NCBI GenBank assembly: GCA_028023455.1
Contig: JAQFVV010006200.1
Span: 1,313,238-1,377,237, forward strand
DNA length: 64,000 nucleotides
Origin: Epiperipatus broadwayi
Taxonomy: Eukaryota > Onychophora > Udeonychophora > Euonychophora > Peripatidae
Reading direction: 5' to 3'
A program made the translations under genes and the position numbers. Under the pieces are notes generated by a model that was given only the letters and a program-made list of their open reading frames with translations, did no database searches and was not told the DNA's origin. Below, in pieces: positions 11,303 through 24,465 of the stretch (within the stretch, counting starts at the first letter, position 1; each line of letters opens with the position of its first letter).

Positions 11303-13394
11303 CAAAATGATTAAAGATACTTAGTAATTAATTATAGTTTGATATCATTATAATATATATATATATAAGTATTGATCTAAAGTTAAATTTATCTAGATTG
11401 ATAATTATATGTGTTTAAATTTAGTCTATCAGATGTTTAAAATATTTAAGCCATTAAATTGGTGTTAAAATAAAGGATAAGTGCTAAATGACTATGTAGA
11501 CTATAATGTTTCCTACTAAACAAAACCAATAATCAGTTATTGAAAGAATCTCTATGACACCAACATTTTTTGCTTTCACAGATGGGTTTGCAGTAGAGTA
11601 ATGTGTGTTGGATTGGTGTGATCATCTGTAATTAAGAACTCATTAGATTGCAAAATCAAAACAGCTATTAAAATTAAGAGCTAATATTTATTTAAAAAGT
11701 ATGCAAAGTGCGCCATTTGTTTATGATGCATAGAATTCTTACAATGAGTTTATGTGTTTTTTTTAAACATTAATGTTCTACTTATATATGAATAATAGTT
11801 CCCAAAGACTGCATGACTTAGTGCAATAATAGAATGATTTACTCTGAATTTTAAGATCCATGGATTGTGGCCAATCCTATTACTTTTGATGCTCAAACTT
11901 TTTATGAATGCCAACCAATAATCTATTTGATTTTGGTTTCAAAATAAACTCCATGTTTTGTTTTTTAAATTGCTTATGGTGAGTATATTTACAATGTATT
12001 TCTGATCCTTTTTTTTTTTCGATTGAGAAAGCCAAGGTTGAGTAAATACCTCTATGGTATAAATTCTTTAGAATACATTATGAATGATTTCACTGCCTAA
12101 TTGAGGTAATCTTTTCAAAAAATTTATGTTCTATAACTGATACTAAGCTGGAGTTGTTCTGCCTATCTATGATTATTTTTGTCATCAGGTACTATTGTGT
12201 AGTTCTCCAAAAATATTTAAATCATACTTTTGCAATTGAAGGATGCGAAATCATGAATTTTGCTTAGTGTTAAAACTCATGAGCAGCAGCTAATAGTTTG
12301 CAAGTATTTATTATTTTGCAGTCACTCTTTATCCACTCATAGCTCTTTTATTTATTTATCACAGTTTAACTTATACGCAATTCTAGCTACTAATGATTGA
12401 CTGTTTACAATTTAAATACATTTCAGTGTTAAAAAGCAAAGACATTCTTCTATATTGTTTATTTACTATAAGATGTTTATCCACATGTATTAAAAAAGAT
12501 ATATTTTTGCTGAAAATAATTTGCAAATTGCTAATGTAAAAATCCTCTATCAGTAAGAGGGTTAAAGAAATCTGACTTCGCCGGAGCTCTCTAAGCTGAC
12601 TCTCTGCTGAGAAAACAGACGACAAAAAAACATCTGTAATATAAAAGTTATTATCACGGCTGATTTAATTGTTTTATCAGAAATTCAGCATTTAAAAAAT
12701 CCATACCGAACTGAAAATAATCTTTAAAAAACAAAATACCACATCTATTTTATAAAAATGTTTCTACGTGTTATGGTCATTTTATTATCATTTATCTCAT
12801 CAGTAGTCTGAAATCTACACCCATTTATTTATTTTTAAAATAATAATAAAGCATTTCAAGTGAAATTCTTAACATATGGTATATATCAGCAGTTTTAATT
12901 TGCATGTTGAAAAAAGGAGATTTGGGATCTAATGAGTGTATTAAATCTAGGCTGCTCTTTTCACAACTTGTTCAGCTTAACTTCTTTCTATAGCAGCAGC
13001 GCCATCTTTAATGACTTAGAATGTCTCTTGAAGCACACAGATAAATATTAATCTGAAAGGAATATTTGGTAATAAAAACTGGGTACTAAAAACTTAATTA
13101 TAACAGACTAATTTAATTTTGTAGAATAGCAATCAAAGAATAATTTAGATTAGATTAAAATTGAAAAATGCAAGATGAGACATAAGACAAATTACATTAA
13201 ATTTATCATATTTATGAATATTACATTAATGAATGTTATCAATAAAACACACCCTAAATAATATTTAAATATAATTCAAATTACAAAATAAATAAATCAT
13301 ATAAATATTATTTTTGTTTATATATATTTATGGGTTGGTGCAAATTTGAAATAGTTACAAGATGAGATAAATTGAAATATATATATTAAAAATA
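11303..13394. other. AT-rich sequence, nothing recognised
   Basis: No coding, RNA or transposon signature that I can support. The open frame near 12400-12620 is unremarkable. Confidence 0.5.
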
Positions 13395-13540
13395 AAATAA
13401 AATAAAATACAAGCAAAATTACTTAAATATAAAAATACTTTTATATTTCAACCAGAGGAATGGTTATCATCAGGAAGAAAGAAATATAAAAGTACTTTTA
13501 CACTTAAGTAATTTTTTTTGTATTTTATTTATATTTCCTT
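13395..13540 (-). repeat. Hairpin element with hammerhead-like core
   Basis: The outer sequences AAATTACTTAA and TTAAGTAATTT form an inverted pair about 60 bp apart. Between them the minus strand reads CTGATGA, a hairpin AACCA/TGGTT, then GAAA followed by a second strong hairpin (TATAAAA/TTTTATA). The order matches a hammerhead core with stems II and III. An extra unpaired T in stem II and a very loose stem I make it uncertain. Confidence 0.45.
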
Positions 13541-15577
13541 TAGTTATTCTTTTTTTTTTCTACATGTATTATAACAGTATGGAAAGAGGGAATAGCGAGA
13601 ATTACGGAAATGCTATTAGTAATCAGCATCAAAAGTTTTTAATTGAGCATAATAAGAAGTCAGCAAAAATCATCATCAGAAATAAAAACATAGCATCACT
13701 AGCACATATCATCACCAAATAATTTGTCATCATAATAGAATATTAGCAGTAAGGTAATCAACAGCCATGCTTTGTAACTGGATTAAAAAGAGATGTACTA
13801 TATAAATCGTAAGCTACTTATCATCAAACCAATGCCAAATTTGGGGCATAATATTATAAAAGAGCAATCATCAAAATTTCATATTTCAATAAATACTAAT
13901 GATATTTTGCAACTCAGTATACAAACACAAGAAAATCAATCATCCCCTCCTACACACTGAAATAATGATGATTTAAAATTAATTAATAAAAGGTTTAATA
14001 ATTTGATTCCAAGAGGCCTGCAAGCATTATTTAAAAGATTTTTTCCCCTATGCTCAATAATATTATTAGCTACAGAAGTGAATACATCTCTATACAAATT
14101 TTTCAGGGGTTTGCTTTATAATGCAATAACATTACATGGGCTTTGAGACATCCAATACTTATATTAGGTGAAGGATATAGTCCAGTATATAAATACAACT
14201 AAAATAGCATTATCACAAACCTTCAGGAATACACCATTAATATCGCCTTTAATTCACTACATTTTAATGACAGAGATATCATAATTATTTTATATTAATT
14301 GTAAATTTAAACATGAATATATCATAAATATATTGAAAGTATGCTTGATGTAAATGACTAATTTACATTTAAAAATTGTAAGCTTACAAGAAGCAAATGT
14401 TTGTCATACTATAATACAATAATAATAACATAATACTGTAATGATAGCATTTACTAATATAATTATATCATTTAAATAACATACTTACATACAACCTATT
14501 TAATACTTTATTTTTCTTTAATGTTTTGACTGCACTTGAAGCCTTTTTCAAAATGTAGTAAATATATTATAATCATATTCACAAAACAAACAAGTCCAAA
14601 TATATTACTAAACTCACAAGCAAGAATGATTTTTATCTGTCAAAATATATTGGCATATATATGACAAAATATGAACATTATTTAGAGATTCATTTAAATG
14701 ATTTTTTTAAAAAATCTTAATTGCGAATTATTTTAATAAAATATATGGACTTGTTTTTTAAGAATAAGTTTATATTCTTAGAATTATATATTTGATAAGC
14801 TATAAAATTATTTATATGCTCATTAAAATCATTAGTATAACAGAGATTCACATATAATTTTGTATATGTTAAAATTTTAAACTATATTTTTTGTAAAACA
14901 TTGATTAAAAAAATTAAAAAGGTTTTGAAATATAATACCTATCAGTATATTAAGTAAATAATTATATTTTTAAAATATATAATATATAAAATAATATATG
15001 TTATAATATGTTAGCAATTTCTTATATCCTCAAGAAGTCAGTCAAAATGTTAAAGAAAATACAATATTAATAAATGATGTCTCAAAAGTTATTTAAATAA
15101 TATTTATATTCAGTACTGCTAAAAAAAAAAAACAAATTGTATGATCCCTTGGTTCAGGAGATTATAGGATGTTTACTGACTCAAAATGATAGGTTAGTAC
15201 TTCTGTTCAGTTGACTAACCTGAGTTTCTTTAAATTCACTCAATTCAAAATTAATCTAGGAACTTTTCCACCAATATACAATTGTGCTTAACTATACGAG
15301 GCCATTAAAAATATATCATCACCTATATAAATTAACATATAGTATTAAATGGCTCAGTTTATTGTAGGGAAATTACCTTAAGCAGATCTTATAAGCACTG
15401 TATTGCCATAGTTTAAAATTCTGTAGTTGACTATTATAAACTATCAAAAACTATAAGCTTTTCAGGAAGCACTTTGGTGCTCTAAGGCATATAAAAATAT
15501 ATCAAAATAACATTCACTGATAAATTTACATATAATGTAATAATGCTTTAACAAGGCATCTGTAAAACATTACATCA
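13541..15577. other. AT-rich sequence, nothing recognised
   Basis: Extremely AT-rich with no supported feature. Confidence 0.5.
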
Positions 15578-15587
15578 ACCTATTAAT

Positions 15588-15702
15588 AACTGAAATACAG
15601 GGTTATTATATACCTGTATCAATATATGTAATATATAGGGTATATGAGCACAGACTTTCACATGACTCACCACTCTATCCCATATCACTGATACACTTGA
15701 AC
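15588..15702 (-). mobile_element. Family A retroposon, truncated copy A2
   Basis: This 115-bp piece is flanked by a 10-bp target duplication ACCTATTAAT (15578-15587 and 15703-15712). It has only the terminal part of family A, from AACTGAAATACAG to CACTTGAAC, and stops before the ribozyme. The complete end lies at the left and the truncation at the right. That is the pattern of a 5'-truncated retroposon on the minus strand. Confidence 0.82.
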
Positions 15703-15712
15703 ACCTATTAAT

Positions 15713-16149
15713 TAAAAATCTTGTGACAGCTAAGCAACTCATAAATTTACAATTCTGCTAATAGTAACCATAGCATCAAAAATCAAAAGTCCATCCTAGT
15801 ATCCAAATATTAATTAACCAATAACATTAATATTATGAATATTGTTAAGTAGCAGAAACGTCTCTGCTATACAGATATAGGCAAAGGTGATGAGATTTCT
15901 ATCAAATAAATTTATAAGTAAAAATTCTTAAATTAACTGGACCTCTCTGCATCATAATAACTAAATATTGAGAGTCATTAACACACTGCAATCCAAATAG
16001 TTTATAAAAATAGATTGGGTGGGGTGGGGGTGGAGATTGAATAAACTGAAATAATAGTTTACTATTTTTAATTCAAAGAAATGAAAGCAATCAATGATAT
16101 ATCTATAAGTTTATAAGATGACATCTAACCAAATAATCATCCCATTCCT
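15713..16149. other. AT-rich sequence, nothing recognised
   Basis: A short G-rich run (GGGTGGGGTGGGGG) lies near 16018. Nothing else is recognised. Confidence 0.5.
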
Positions 16150-16201
16150 TTCTCACTATATATCTATTTCAGATGAAACCATCTTCATCAGGTAGGCCAA
16201 G
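16150..16201 (-). ncRNA. Hammerhead-like motif, separate family
   Basis: The minus strand reads CTGATGA (plus 16185-16191), a perfect 5-bp stem II AGATG/CATCT with a GTTT loop (16171-16184), then GAAA and a short ATA/TAT stem III. Stem I is weak: only CCT/AGG and AC/GT with a bulge can be drawn. It differs in sequence from families A and B and is probably a decayed ribozyme of another retroelement. Confidence 0.45.
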
Positions 16202-16556
16202 TATTTAAATACCAGATAAATATACTATAACTATGGGTTCAAATACTATTTAAGCATTTAGATAACATCATTTTGAATTTAAAATATGAAATAACTTGAT
16301 GCTGCACTTATGTACACACTATTCATTTGCAGACCCACCATAACATATATAAAAGTTATTAAGATGCTGCTAATTAGTAATTTTTATTTCTTTTTTTTTT
16401 CTTCATGAAAATGATACAATTTGTTTCGAAAACATAACTGCTACCATTTATTTTTTTAATATGTATTAGTGACCAAAATATGACTGAAAAGCATTTATTT
16501 TATTTATTTTTTTGTAATTAAAATAATATGTTTCATCTTTTCATCAGAAAATATTA

Positions 16557-16938
16557 CAGTATACAGTAGTTAAAACAGGCAAAACTCACTATATATACTG
16601 CCACACACAGCAAGCTAGAGTAATCAATGGATGCCAGAAGGCTTGTGCATAAAATCCCCATCTAGTGTCTACTCATCCAATATCCCCAGACTACTTTCTG
16701 GCTTATGGCCCTCGTCAGTGAGGAGCTTTGGATCTGAGAACACTGCACCTAAATCTTAGGACTTAATGCAACCCTCCAGCAACCACCTTTTATCTCCATT
16801 TAACTACAAAACTATGAGTCTTAAACACAAGCATAAGAGGATGCGGTCATGTGATGTTTATTAGTATACAGTAGTGCCACTTAGTGAAAGCCTTAATAAT
16901 CAATGGATGCAAGAAGCATAGAAAATGGTGATTATGTA
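16557..16938 (-). mobile_element. Family B retroposon, copy B2
   Basis: It is flanked by an 11-bp target duplication AGAAAATATTA (16546-16556 and 16939-16949). The left part has the family B start (CAAAACTC, then GTAATCAATGGATG) and one hammerhead on the minus strand (16675-16733). The right arm is reduced to the outer parts ACAGTAGTGCCACTTAG and AATGGTGATTATG. No protein is encoded. Confidence 0.83.
16675..16733 (-). ncRNA. Hammerhead ribozyme, family B, type I (best-paired copy)
   Basis: On the minus strand: outer stem I ATCCAA, three-base internal loop, inner stem I TCCTCA, core CTGACGA, stem II GGC(CATAA)GCC, GAAA, GTAG, TC, then TGGGGA and TTGGAT closing stem I. Position 7 of the core is C where U is usual, but that position tolerates any base (CUGANGA). 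Stem I is fully paired with one wobble. Stem III has only the A-U pair because of one G-G mismatch; other copies have C there and gain a second pair. Confidence 0.78.
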
Positions 16939-16949
16939 AGAAAATATTA

Positions 16950-19900
16950 TATGTTGAAAAAAATCAATAAAAACAAATTAACAAACCTGAAATTAATATG
17001 TTTGGTTGAAAAGTATTTGGAGAAAAAATTAAATTATCGGAACAAAAACAAATGATAATGATTTCCAAAAATAATTTACATTAAGTGCGAATAAAGTAAA
17101 CATTCTGGAACAAATTAAATATCTATGAAAATGAACCATTTCACAAATCAAGGAAAATGTAAAAATAATGTGATGGTGAAAAATAAAATGCTTCAAATAT
17201 ACCTTTATTTCCAAAATGACATTTGTGAGATTTATCAAGCAAGATGTTGCTAAAAAGTTATACTCATAGAGCTTATTTCAAATGTATTTTTTTATTGATT
17301 TGCATTACATATTAAAATCTAAATATTTTGTTTTTTAAATAAATTATATTATTTTCAATTTTGTATTATTTAAAATGAACTCATATTATTGTCATGGAAA
17401 AAAATCTAAATGTTCAATTCTTGTTAATATGTGTGGAATGATTCACAATTGGCTAGTACTTATATAAGAACACCACCAATAAATTAGACCCTTTAATGCC
17501 CTTGTGAAATTTTCCATCACTGTTGTGCATTCTTACTGTCATGGCAAAGAGTCAATTTTTTCCTCATTAACAATCACACATGGACAGAAAATTATCAAAA
17601 ATAAACAATCATAAATGCAAGTTTTTGGTATACTCATGTACATAAAATATTTATTATCCATTTTATGGCAGATGTGATCCAAATAAAAATCATGTGTAAA
17701 ATTTTAAGTTAATTACATGTGAATGAACCCCAAAAAATATCATATCTATATAAAGGATAAAAAATATAAAGATGTATACTAACTTCTTTGCTTGTGAATC
17801 AAAATGATCTAACTAAGCAATGAGATATTACAACTAAATGATACACTTGTTAATCGTTTCGTAGTAGGTTGCTATTATTTGACAATTCTATCCTTATTTA
17901 TATTTTAAAATTGTAATATTTAGAAAACAATAGCTAAAAATGTTTCATAAGTAAAAGTACTTACAATTCTTTAATTAAAAAACAAAAACTTCAAGTTCAT
18001 TTTATCATAAAAGTAAAACGAATGAAAAATAGTTTAAAACTTAATCATCCTGAGAGATGGATATATACATAAAAAAGTTTTATACCTTTTTTTGTCCAGA
18101 AAAATCTAGGTTTTATGGCTGTTAAAACAAGCACTTGTTGCATCAAGTATACCAGAGTACGCAATCTTCCTTACAGTTTAACAGCTTATATTTAAAACTA
18201 GTAATATTCATTAATAAAACCCCTTACATCAATAAGATGAAAATTCAGAGTGAAAACCATTACCATCAATAAAATCAGAAAATTGTTTATTTGCTTGATT
18301 CTTTAGATTATGGTGCTCAATACTGAAAATGCACTTAGGCAAACATATAATAGATAAAAGAAAAATAACCCACTTTGCCAGGCATACTAAGATATGTATG
18401 CAAATATTACATATATACAACGAAGTGAAAATAAAATTAAATATGTTGTAATTATATCATATACGATTCTCAAGAAGATTAACGTTTCCACAAAAGTTAA
18501 ACGGAAAATATATTAATTCTTTTCTAATAACATAAAATATATAAAAAGATTAACATTTTGAAATTGCATTAATATAAATTATTTTTAAAGAATTATCAAA
18601 CACATTCATAAAAATAAATAATGCTATAATTATTTTAATTGCATTAATTAAATCGCTACTTAATAAAATGATAAATTAGTTTTTTATATAATAAAAATTA
18701 TATGACTTACGTTAAATAGAGTTAAAAAATTGATTAAAAAAATATTACAGCTGTAGTACATTAGAATATTATATTGCCTCTTGAGGCGAAGATTAACAGT
18801 TGATGTAAATATATGGTATGAGTTCTTCCCTCTGAGTAAAGAAACATAAAAATTATAAATTTAGTACCCACATAAATTGTAAATTGTTAATATAATTGCA
18901 AGATTGAACTATTTTCAATTTATTTAAAATCTGTGGATAATACGATCAATTTTTAATAGAATTAGTTTTAAAAAAATTTCAAAGTTTTTTAGGGATAATA
19001 CTAAAATATATGTAATGCTTTATCAGTAAACAATCCGTCCTGTACAGTTGGGTGCAGTGGTAAAGTAGCAAATCCTAGAACTCAAAACCAATGGATTGCT
19101 ACTAACTCTGTCACTTCTAATTTAATTTTTTTTATAAGCTTTCAAGCAATAAACTATTTAATTATTTATATTAAATTACTTTTAACCTAGCAAAGGTAAA
19201 ATTTACAAGCAGGCAACTTTATCCTTATCTTCCAGCAATTTCTCCCCAACTCTAAAAATTCTCTCAGGTATAGAAAAGTTCTATAGCAATATAAAGTTGA
19301 ATATCTGACAGGACCACATCGTAAAAAAAATTACTACTTAAATTTGAATATAAACTTTGAAATCTCAACATGTGACAGGTATCATTTACTTTTTAATTAA
19401 ATTAAGTTTGAGAGTTTGAAACTTTTTAAGAATTAGAATGAAAAGTCTGATATTATTTTTTCTATGGACAGCAAAAAAAAAAAAGGGTAACTAAACTGAA
19501 TGTTTGAACTTGGTTTTTTTTTTTTTAATGACCGAGAAACCGAATTGAAACTATGTTATTTGGATCATATGAGGTTATCTTAATAAAAAGTCTATAATAC
19601 TTAGAGAAGTTAAATATAAAAAAGGTGAACAATAGATGTCACTAACATGAAGCTCAATGCATGAACCTAAATCATTTTTAATGTTATATTGTAACATCAT
19701 TACAAAAAAAGCCAACTATTGATCTTATGGAAATTCTCATAGTATAGTACAGTGGTAGCCATACTTTTTTTCTAGATTACAATGTCATGATTATTAAAAA
19801 TATTGATTCACTCAGTGGGTTGTGGCTCTGAGTTAAAATTACATTAATTGATAGCACTGATCCATTAGAGTTTTGGGTGGACAATTATTGCTTTGAAATC

Positions 19901-20463
19901 AATCTGGGATGAGATATTGTATGTAGAATATTGCTGGCATAGTTTCATGGTTAGTGTAGTGCAAAAATTCCATCTCAAAAATGTATATTTTGGAAAGAAG
20001 CAAAACAGTATTGCTTACCAATATGTTATTCCAACACTGAGATATTTCTCATAATTAAACTATTTACAATCCAACTACTCATCAGGAAGTTATTTTACTG
20101 TTGAACCAGCTGTTGATCAGTAAGCTACCCTACCATTAAACTAATTGATCTTTTTTTTAAATTATTCTGACAATGAACTAACTAATCAATTGCTACATCC
20201 TACCACTAGGCCAACTACTCATTAACAAACTATTCTACTATAACTATTCAACGGAATGCTACATAGTCTCTAAATCAAGTGCTCATCAGCAAACTATTCT
20301 GCTAATATGCTATTGCTCACCATAAACTTGTTTTATACTGGACCAACTGTTCATTAGTAAACTATCCTACTATTCAAGCAATAATTCATCAACAAACTAC
20401 TCTATTTAGAATGTTACTTTTTAAAATAAAGCTACTCTAATACTAGTAAGTTATTTTACCAGT
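16950..20463. other. AT-rich sequence, nothing recognised
   Basis: No gene supported. A weak tRNA-like fragment (TGGGTGCAGTGG, near 19050) may be a SINE relic. Poly-A and poly-T runs occur near 19470 and 19510. Confidence 0.45.
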
Positions 20464-20474
20464 GAGTCATTTAT

Positions 20475-20716
20475 CAACACAGTAGCAACTGTCTTCATAC
20501 AGTATAGTACTATTATCCAATGCAAGCCATAATAATCAATAGACACTAGAAGGTTTATTCCTATTTAGTGTCCACTCATCTAATATCTTTAGACTAGTTT
20601 CTAGCTTGGTGCCTTCATCAGCAAAAAATTTTGGATCTGAGTGCATTGTACTTAGATCAATCCTTGAGCAATCATATTTTACCCTTTTAGGTAGCCTAGG
20701 AAATGGTTTAGTGGTT
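20475..20716 (-). mobile_element. Family B retroposon, copy B3
   Basis: A 242-bp copy is flanked by an 11-bp target duplication GAGTCATTTAT (20464-20474 and 20717-20727). It is a single arm with no inverted partner, from CATACAGTATAGTACTA through the ribozyme to ATTTTACCCTTTTAG. It carries the hammerhead at 20578-20636 on the minus strand. Confidence 0.83.
20578..20636 (-). ncRNA. Hammerhead ribozyme, family B, with concerted stem I changes
   Basis: On the minus strand: CTGATGA, stem II GGC/GCT around ACCAA, GAAA, CTAG giving a two-pair stem III with a TA loop, then TC with C at the cleavage site. Inner stem I is TTTTTG paired with TAAAGA, where the other copies have TCCTCA with TGGGGA. Several positions changed on both sides and pairing is kept. 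Outer stem I ATCCAA/TTAGAT has one mismatch. All core bases are intact. Confidence 0.78.
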
Positions 20717-20727
20717 GAGTCATTTAT

Positions 20728-21639
20728 TATCAGCAAACTATATATTAAGGCAAAAAAACTTTTTATGGTGTAATTATCAGTACATTCATATTATATAACT
20801 ATGATGGTTGAAATTCAGCTTAGTGCAAAAGAATTTACAAGTCCTTAAAGAAGTTCTAAGATAAAGGTTTTTTCAGATAACCAGTATCCATCCTGTCAGT
20901 GAGTGATTATGCTCAACATATAGTTATTACAATCTTGTTTGCCTTTAAATATATTGTTTTTTAATCAAAAAGATAAAAAGAAATATAATAGGTAAGACCA
21001 CAAATTTCATTTTAGCCTTGTGGCAAAAAATATGCAATAAAATAGTTAAATCTTGAGATTACTTTATTATAATGAATAAGGATTAATGGCTCTTCTCTCA
21101 AACTGCTGATGCTGTAGTGAGGAAAATAGATTAATAATAACAGAAATAAATAATAAATACATTTCACTGTCACCTGATACCATTGACTTAATTGCACTGT
21201 AACCAGAAAAGATTAACTACCAAAGATGTAAAATTATAGAATATCCACTGCATTTAGTTCCAAATGAACCATGGATAATAGTAAAATCTATATAATGTGC
21301 GGTTAACATAAATACACTTCACTTATAATACAATTTTTGAAAATATTTATATTAAAACATCAATAAAAATAATTAATAAAAAAATATGCAAAAAGTAATA
21401 AAGCAAAAGGTAGTGATCATAAAATGATTGAGTACATGCTGAGTAAGCAAAACAAAGAAATGACTTATTCATAGATGATTCATAACAGCTTTCATACAAG
21501 CAAATACATACATAAAATTCACAAATTTATAAAAAAAAATTCTTTACAAAAAAATAATTCTTTACTATTTTTTTAAATCTTGGGCTACTAAAATTATGGA
21601 TGGTGGGAGTATAAATATGTGGGAAGTGAGAGAATATTG
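20728..21639. other. AT-rich sequence, nothing recognised
   Basis: No supported feature. Confidence 0.5.
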
Positions 21640-21957
21640 ACTACCAATCTAGTAGCTATCTACATTTGATTATAAGTGACAACTCAACCACATATAACAA
21701 CACAATAGCCCTAAATGACTACAAGATATAAATCATAGCATATGCACAACCTGTGCTATATTAGGCAAACATCATCCACAAAAAGAGAACTTTATAAACA
21801 TTGAGATGGTCCCAACTGTGGCAAATGATCAACCTAAACGTCTCACAGATCAAAGTTCCAATATAAACTTTAGTTCCAATACAAACTATTACACTTGATT
21901 GTAACTTGTAAATCATATTAAATTTGTTAAATAAATTTCTTTTTCAAAAAAAAAAAA
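21640..21957 (+). mobile_element. Possible retroposon 3' end with poly(A)
   Basis: A less AT-rich stretch ends with GTTAAATAAATTTC followed by about 12 A residues (to about 21957), which resembles a polyadenylation signal and tail. Upstream frames give short open pieces with several stops and no motif I can name. It could be a processed pseudogene or the 3' end of a LINE. I did not find a target duplication. Confidence 0.35.
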
Positions 21958-22388
21958 CACTGTTTTGGTAACTTGAAAGAATACTGGGATGACTTATCAA
22001 TCAATTGAAGATTTCTTTTAGAGAATGGTGATTTATCATAGTAATACTACTATGATTTAATTTATAAATTCAATATGTAATATTTAATTGGCAGCTTTTG
22101 TTTATTATTGTTGTTGTTGTTGTTGTTTTTTTGACAAACTTTCATTTCTCTTTTCAGTTTAATTTTGAGAAAAGGAGAGAGAATGTGGAGACGGGAAAAA
22201 GTATGGTAAGTTGTCAGGTTGCTTTTTTCTACCTACCTAATAATGACTTCCAAAATTATTTGATATAGATACATTTCAGACAAACTTTTCTTATTTGTAA
22301 TTGATGAAACAGTTTGGAATATTTATTCAACATTGGTCTGTGGAAATTTTTAAATTCTTTCTTCTTTGCTTTTTTTAAAGAGAGGGAA

Positions 22389-22475
22389 GGGGGTAGAGAA
22401 ATACAGTTTCGACTTGGAATTTATGGTAGGAAGGCAGGGGTAGAGAAATAAGGTTTCCACTTGGGATTTATGGCA
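22389..22475. repeat. 45-bp tandem duplication
   Basis: GGGTAGAGAAATA, then a TTTCNACTTGG(A/G)ATTTATGG block, occurs twice in a row. The following ATGATTTAATTTATAAATTC also occurs at about 22050, so a larger unit has been duplicated. Confidence 0.7.
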
Positions 22476-23065
22476 GTAATAATACCATGATTTAATTTAT
22501 AAATTCAATGTGTATCTATATTTAAAAATAAACTGTGTTCTTCATTAATCATATTGTTTAAAATGTTTTATTTGAAAAGCAACTAACTTTAAGATATTCA
22601 TTTAATTTGCTATACTATTATTTTTTAATTTTTAATTAAAAAAAGTAAGAAAGAAAAATCTTATGTTTCTCATCTAGTGATGACCTTGGGTCATCTATGA
22701 TGGAGAAAAAAGTTAAGAAAGAGTTTAAAGAAATTTTGCATTATCCATGCACACTGCCAATTAATTACTTAGTTCAAAATAAAAACATCAATGTCTTTTA
22801 TTCTTTAAATTTTTGTGAAGTCAAAAAGTAAATACCAACTACCAGGCAGGTGGTGGTAATACAAATAAATAAAAACATTTTTATTTTAAGCCTTTTTTTG
22901 TTAGCTTGTTGTTGTTGTTTTTTTTTTAAACCATCCAGTTCATTTTTATTTGGATTGTTTGATTTGATACGAAATTTGTATTGAATGTAGTTGACAATTA
23001 GTGTTTTCATCAAAGTTAACAATAAATTTCATAACCTCCATCCCTCCTTCTCCTTACTTTTTAAA
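22476..23065. other. AT-rich sequence, nothing recognised
   Basis: No supported gene. A short GTTGTTGTT run is present near 22910. Confidence 0.5.
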
Positions 23066-23143
23066 AAGTAAATCTGAGTTCAAATCCCCTATACTTACAA
23101 TTAATCTCCCAGGTTTCTGAAGAGTGCCTGGTTTTCAAAAGCC
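23066..23143 (+). repeat. Family A outer-end fragment
   Basis: GAGTTCAAATCCCC followed by CTTACAATTAA, CCAGGTTT and AGAGTGCCTGGTTTTC matches, in reverse complement, the left end of the family A copy at 56417. GAGTTCAAATCC resembles a tRNA-type B box. Confidence 0.7.
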
Positions 23144-23724
23144 ATTAAAAAAATTAAAAAATTTGAAAGACAAAGAAGACATATTCCAAAACAAATCTGT
23201 CAATAATACTTCAAAAGAAGTTGTTTGAAATTCTACAGCAATTAATTTTATGTCAGTGTTAGGTAGTATTTCAATGATGGAAATCCAAAAAAACATTGAA
23301 AACTTTTTATGGCTCCCCACCATCTCCCTCAGTCCCTCTCCTATTTTCTCAAAACCAAAGAAGAAATTGACAAGACAAATACTACTAAAAGTTTGCAAAA
23401 AAAAAAAGACCTGTCAATGAAAAATAAGAAGAGGTTTTAGATTCCAGTTTGAATTTACAAATTATGATAAATCCCTTTCCCAAATCTGAGTCTTCCGTTG
23501 TTCAATTAGTCATCCCACTACCCTTTCAGACATCACACCATTGTTTAAAGAGTAAATTAAAGAGGAAATGAAACGGAGATAGCTAACTAGATCAGTACCC
23601 ACCACATTTGGAATTATTCACATTTTTTTTCCCATTTGTAATATTTTATAAATATATTAAACAACCTTCACACTACCACACATTCTTTTCAATCCACATG
23701 AATAAAGACACAATAAAAAACGTG

Positions 23725-23770
23725 ACCCCCAAGACATCAGCACTCATCAGTTGGCCCAGGTCACCATTTT
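23725..23770 (-). repeat. Decayed family A hammerhead relic
   Basis: On the minus strand the family A stem I strand (GTGAC...CCAA), CTGATGA and GTGCTGAT are present, followed directly by TTGG...GTCAC. The GAAA box and stem III are deleted, although the outer helix still pairs. Confidence 0.55.
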
Positions 23771-24455
23771 TCATATATATCTTTATTATATGTACAGTAT
23801 TTGTCAATAATAAATTATATTTTGATTTACAAGTATTAAACTTACTCCATGCACACAACTTTGACACATCCATTCCAGATAAATACAGCAATGATTATCA
23901 TTAATCATTTATTAAACTAGAGATCGACTCTAATCTAGATATAAACTTTAACCTCAGTTAAAGATTAATATGTCTGATTTTTTTTCTTAATTAAACACAC
24001 ATTCAGTACCGAATATTGCATGTAGATCATTTATTTTGAAAAAATAATTTTTAAGATTTTTGGCATAAAATTTTTAAGTTATAAAATAGTCTACAGTATT
24101 ATAATAACTTGAATTTTATTCGCTTAACTATTATATTTACTCATTTTTGTATTATCTTTTTCTCAGATCCATATTTTCACCTTTTTGTTTGCTTTTTAAT
24201 CAGATTATTAATCAAATTACAATGCAGGTAATTTAATAAAACTCTGAGCACATATCATGTGCCATATGTCAACTACGCGTTCTAAAAAATATCATGAATT
24301 TCTTTTTAAGCTAAGATCTGCACAATATTTGTACAACATATGGTTCTATATAATAATTAAAAATTATATTTAAAAATATGCACATTTTGAATTAAACATA
24401 TAAAGATAATTATGTGCAAGTTGTACAATAACAATTATAATAATAATTACAAAAT
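23771..24455. other. AT-rich sequence with a dispersed repeat piece
   Basis: About 23850-23925 resembles 52335-52412: CCATTCCAG or CCATCCAG, then ATCATTTATTA(A/G)ACTAG. Nothing else is recognised. Confidence 0.45.
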
Positions 24456-24465
24456 AGAAAATATA

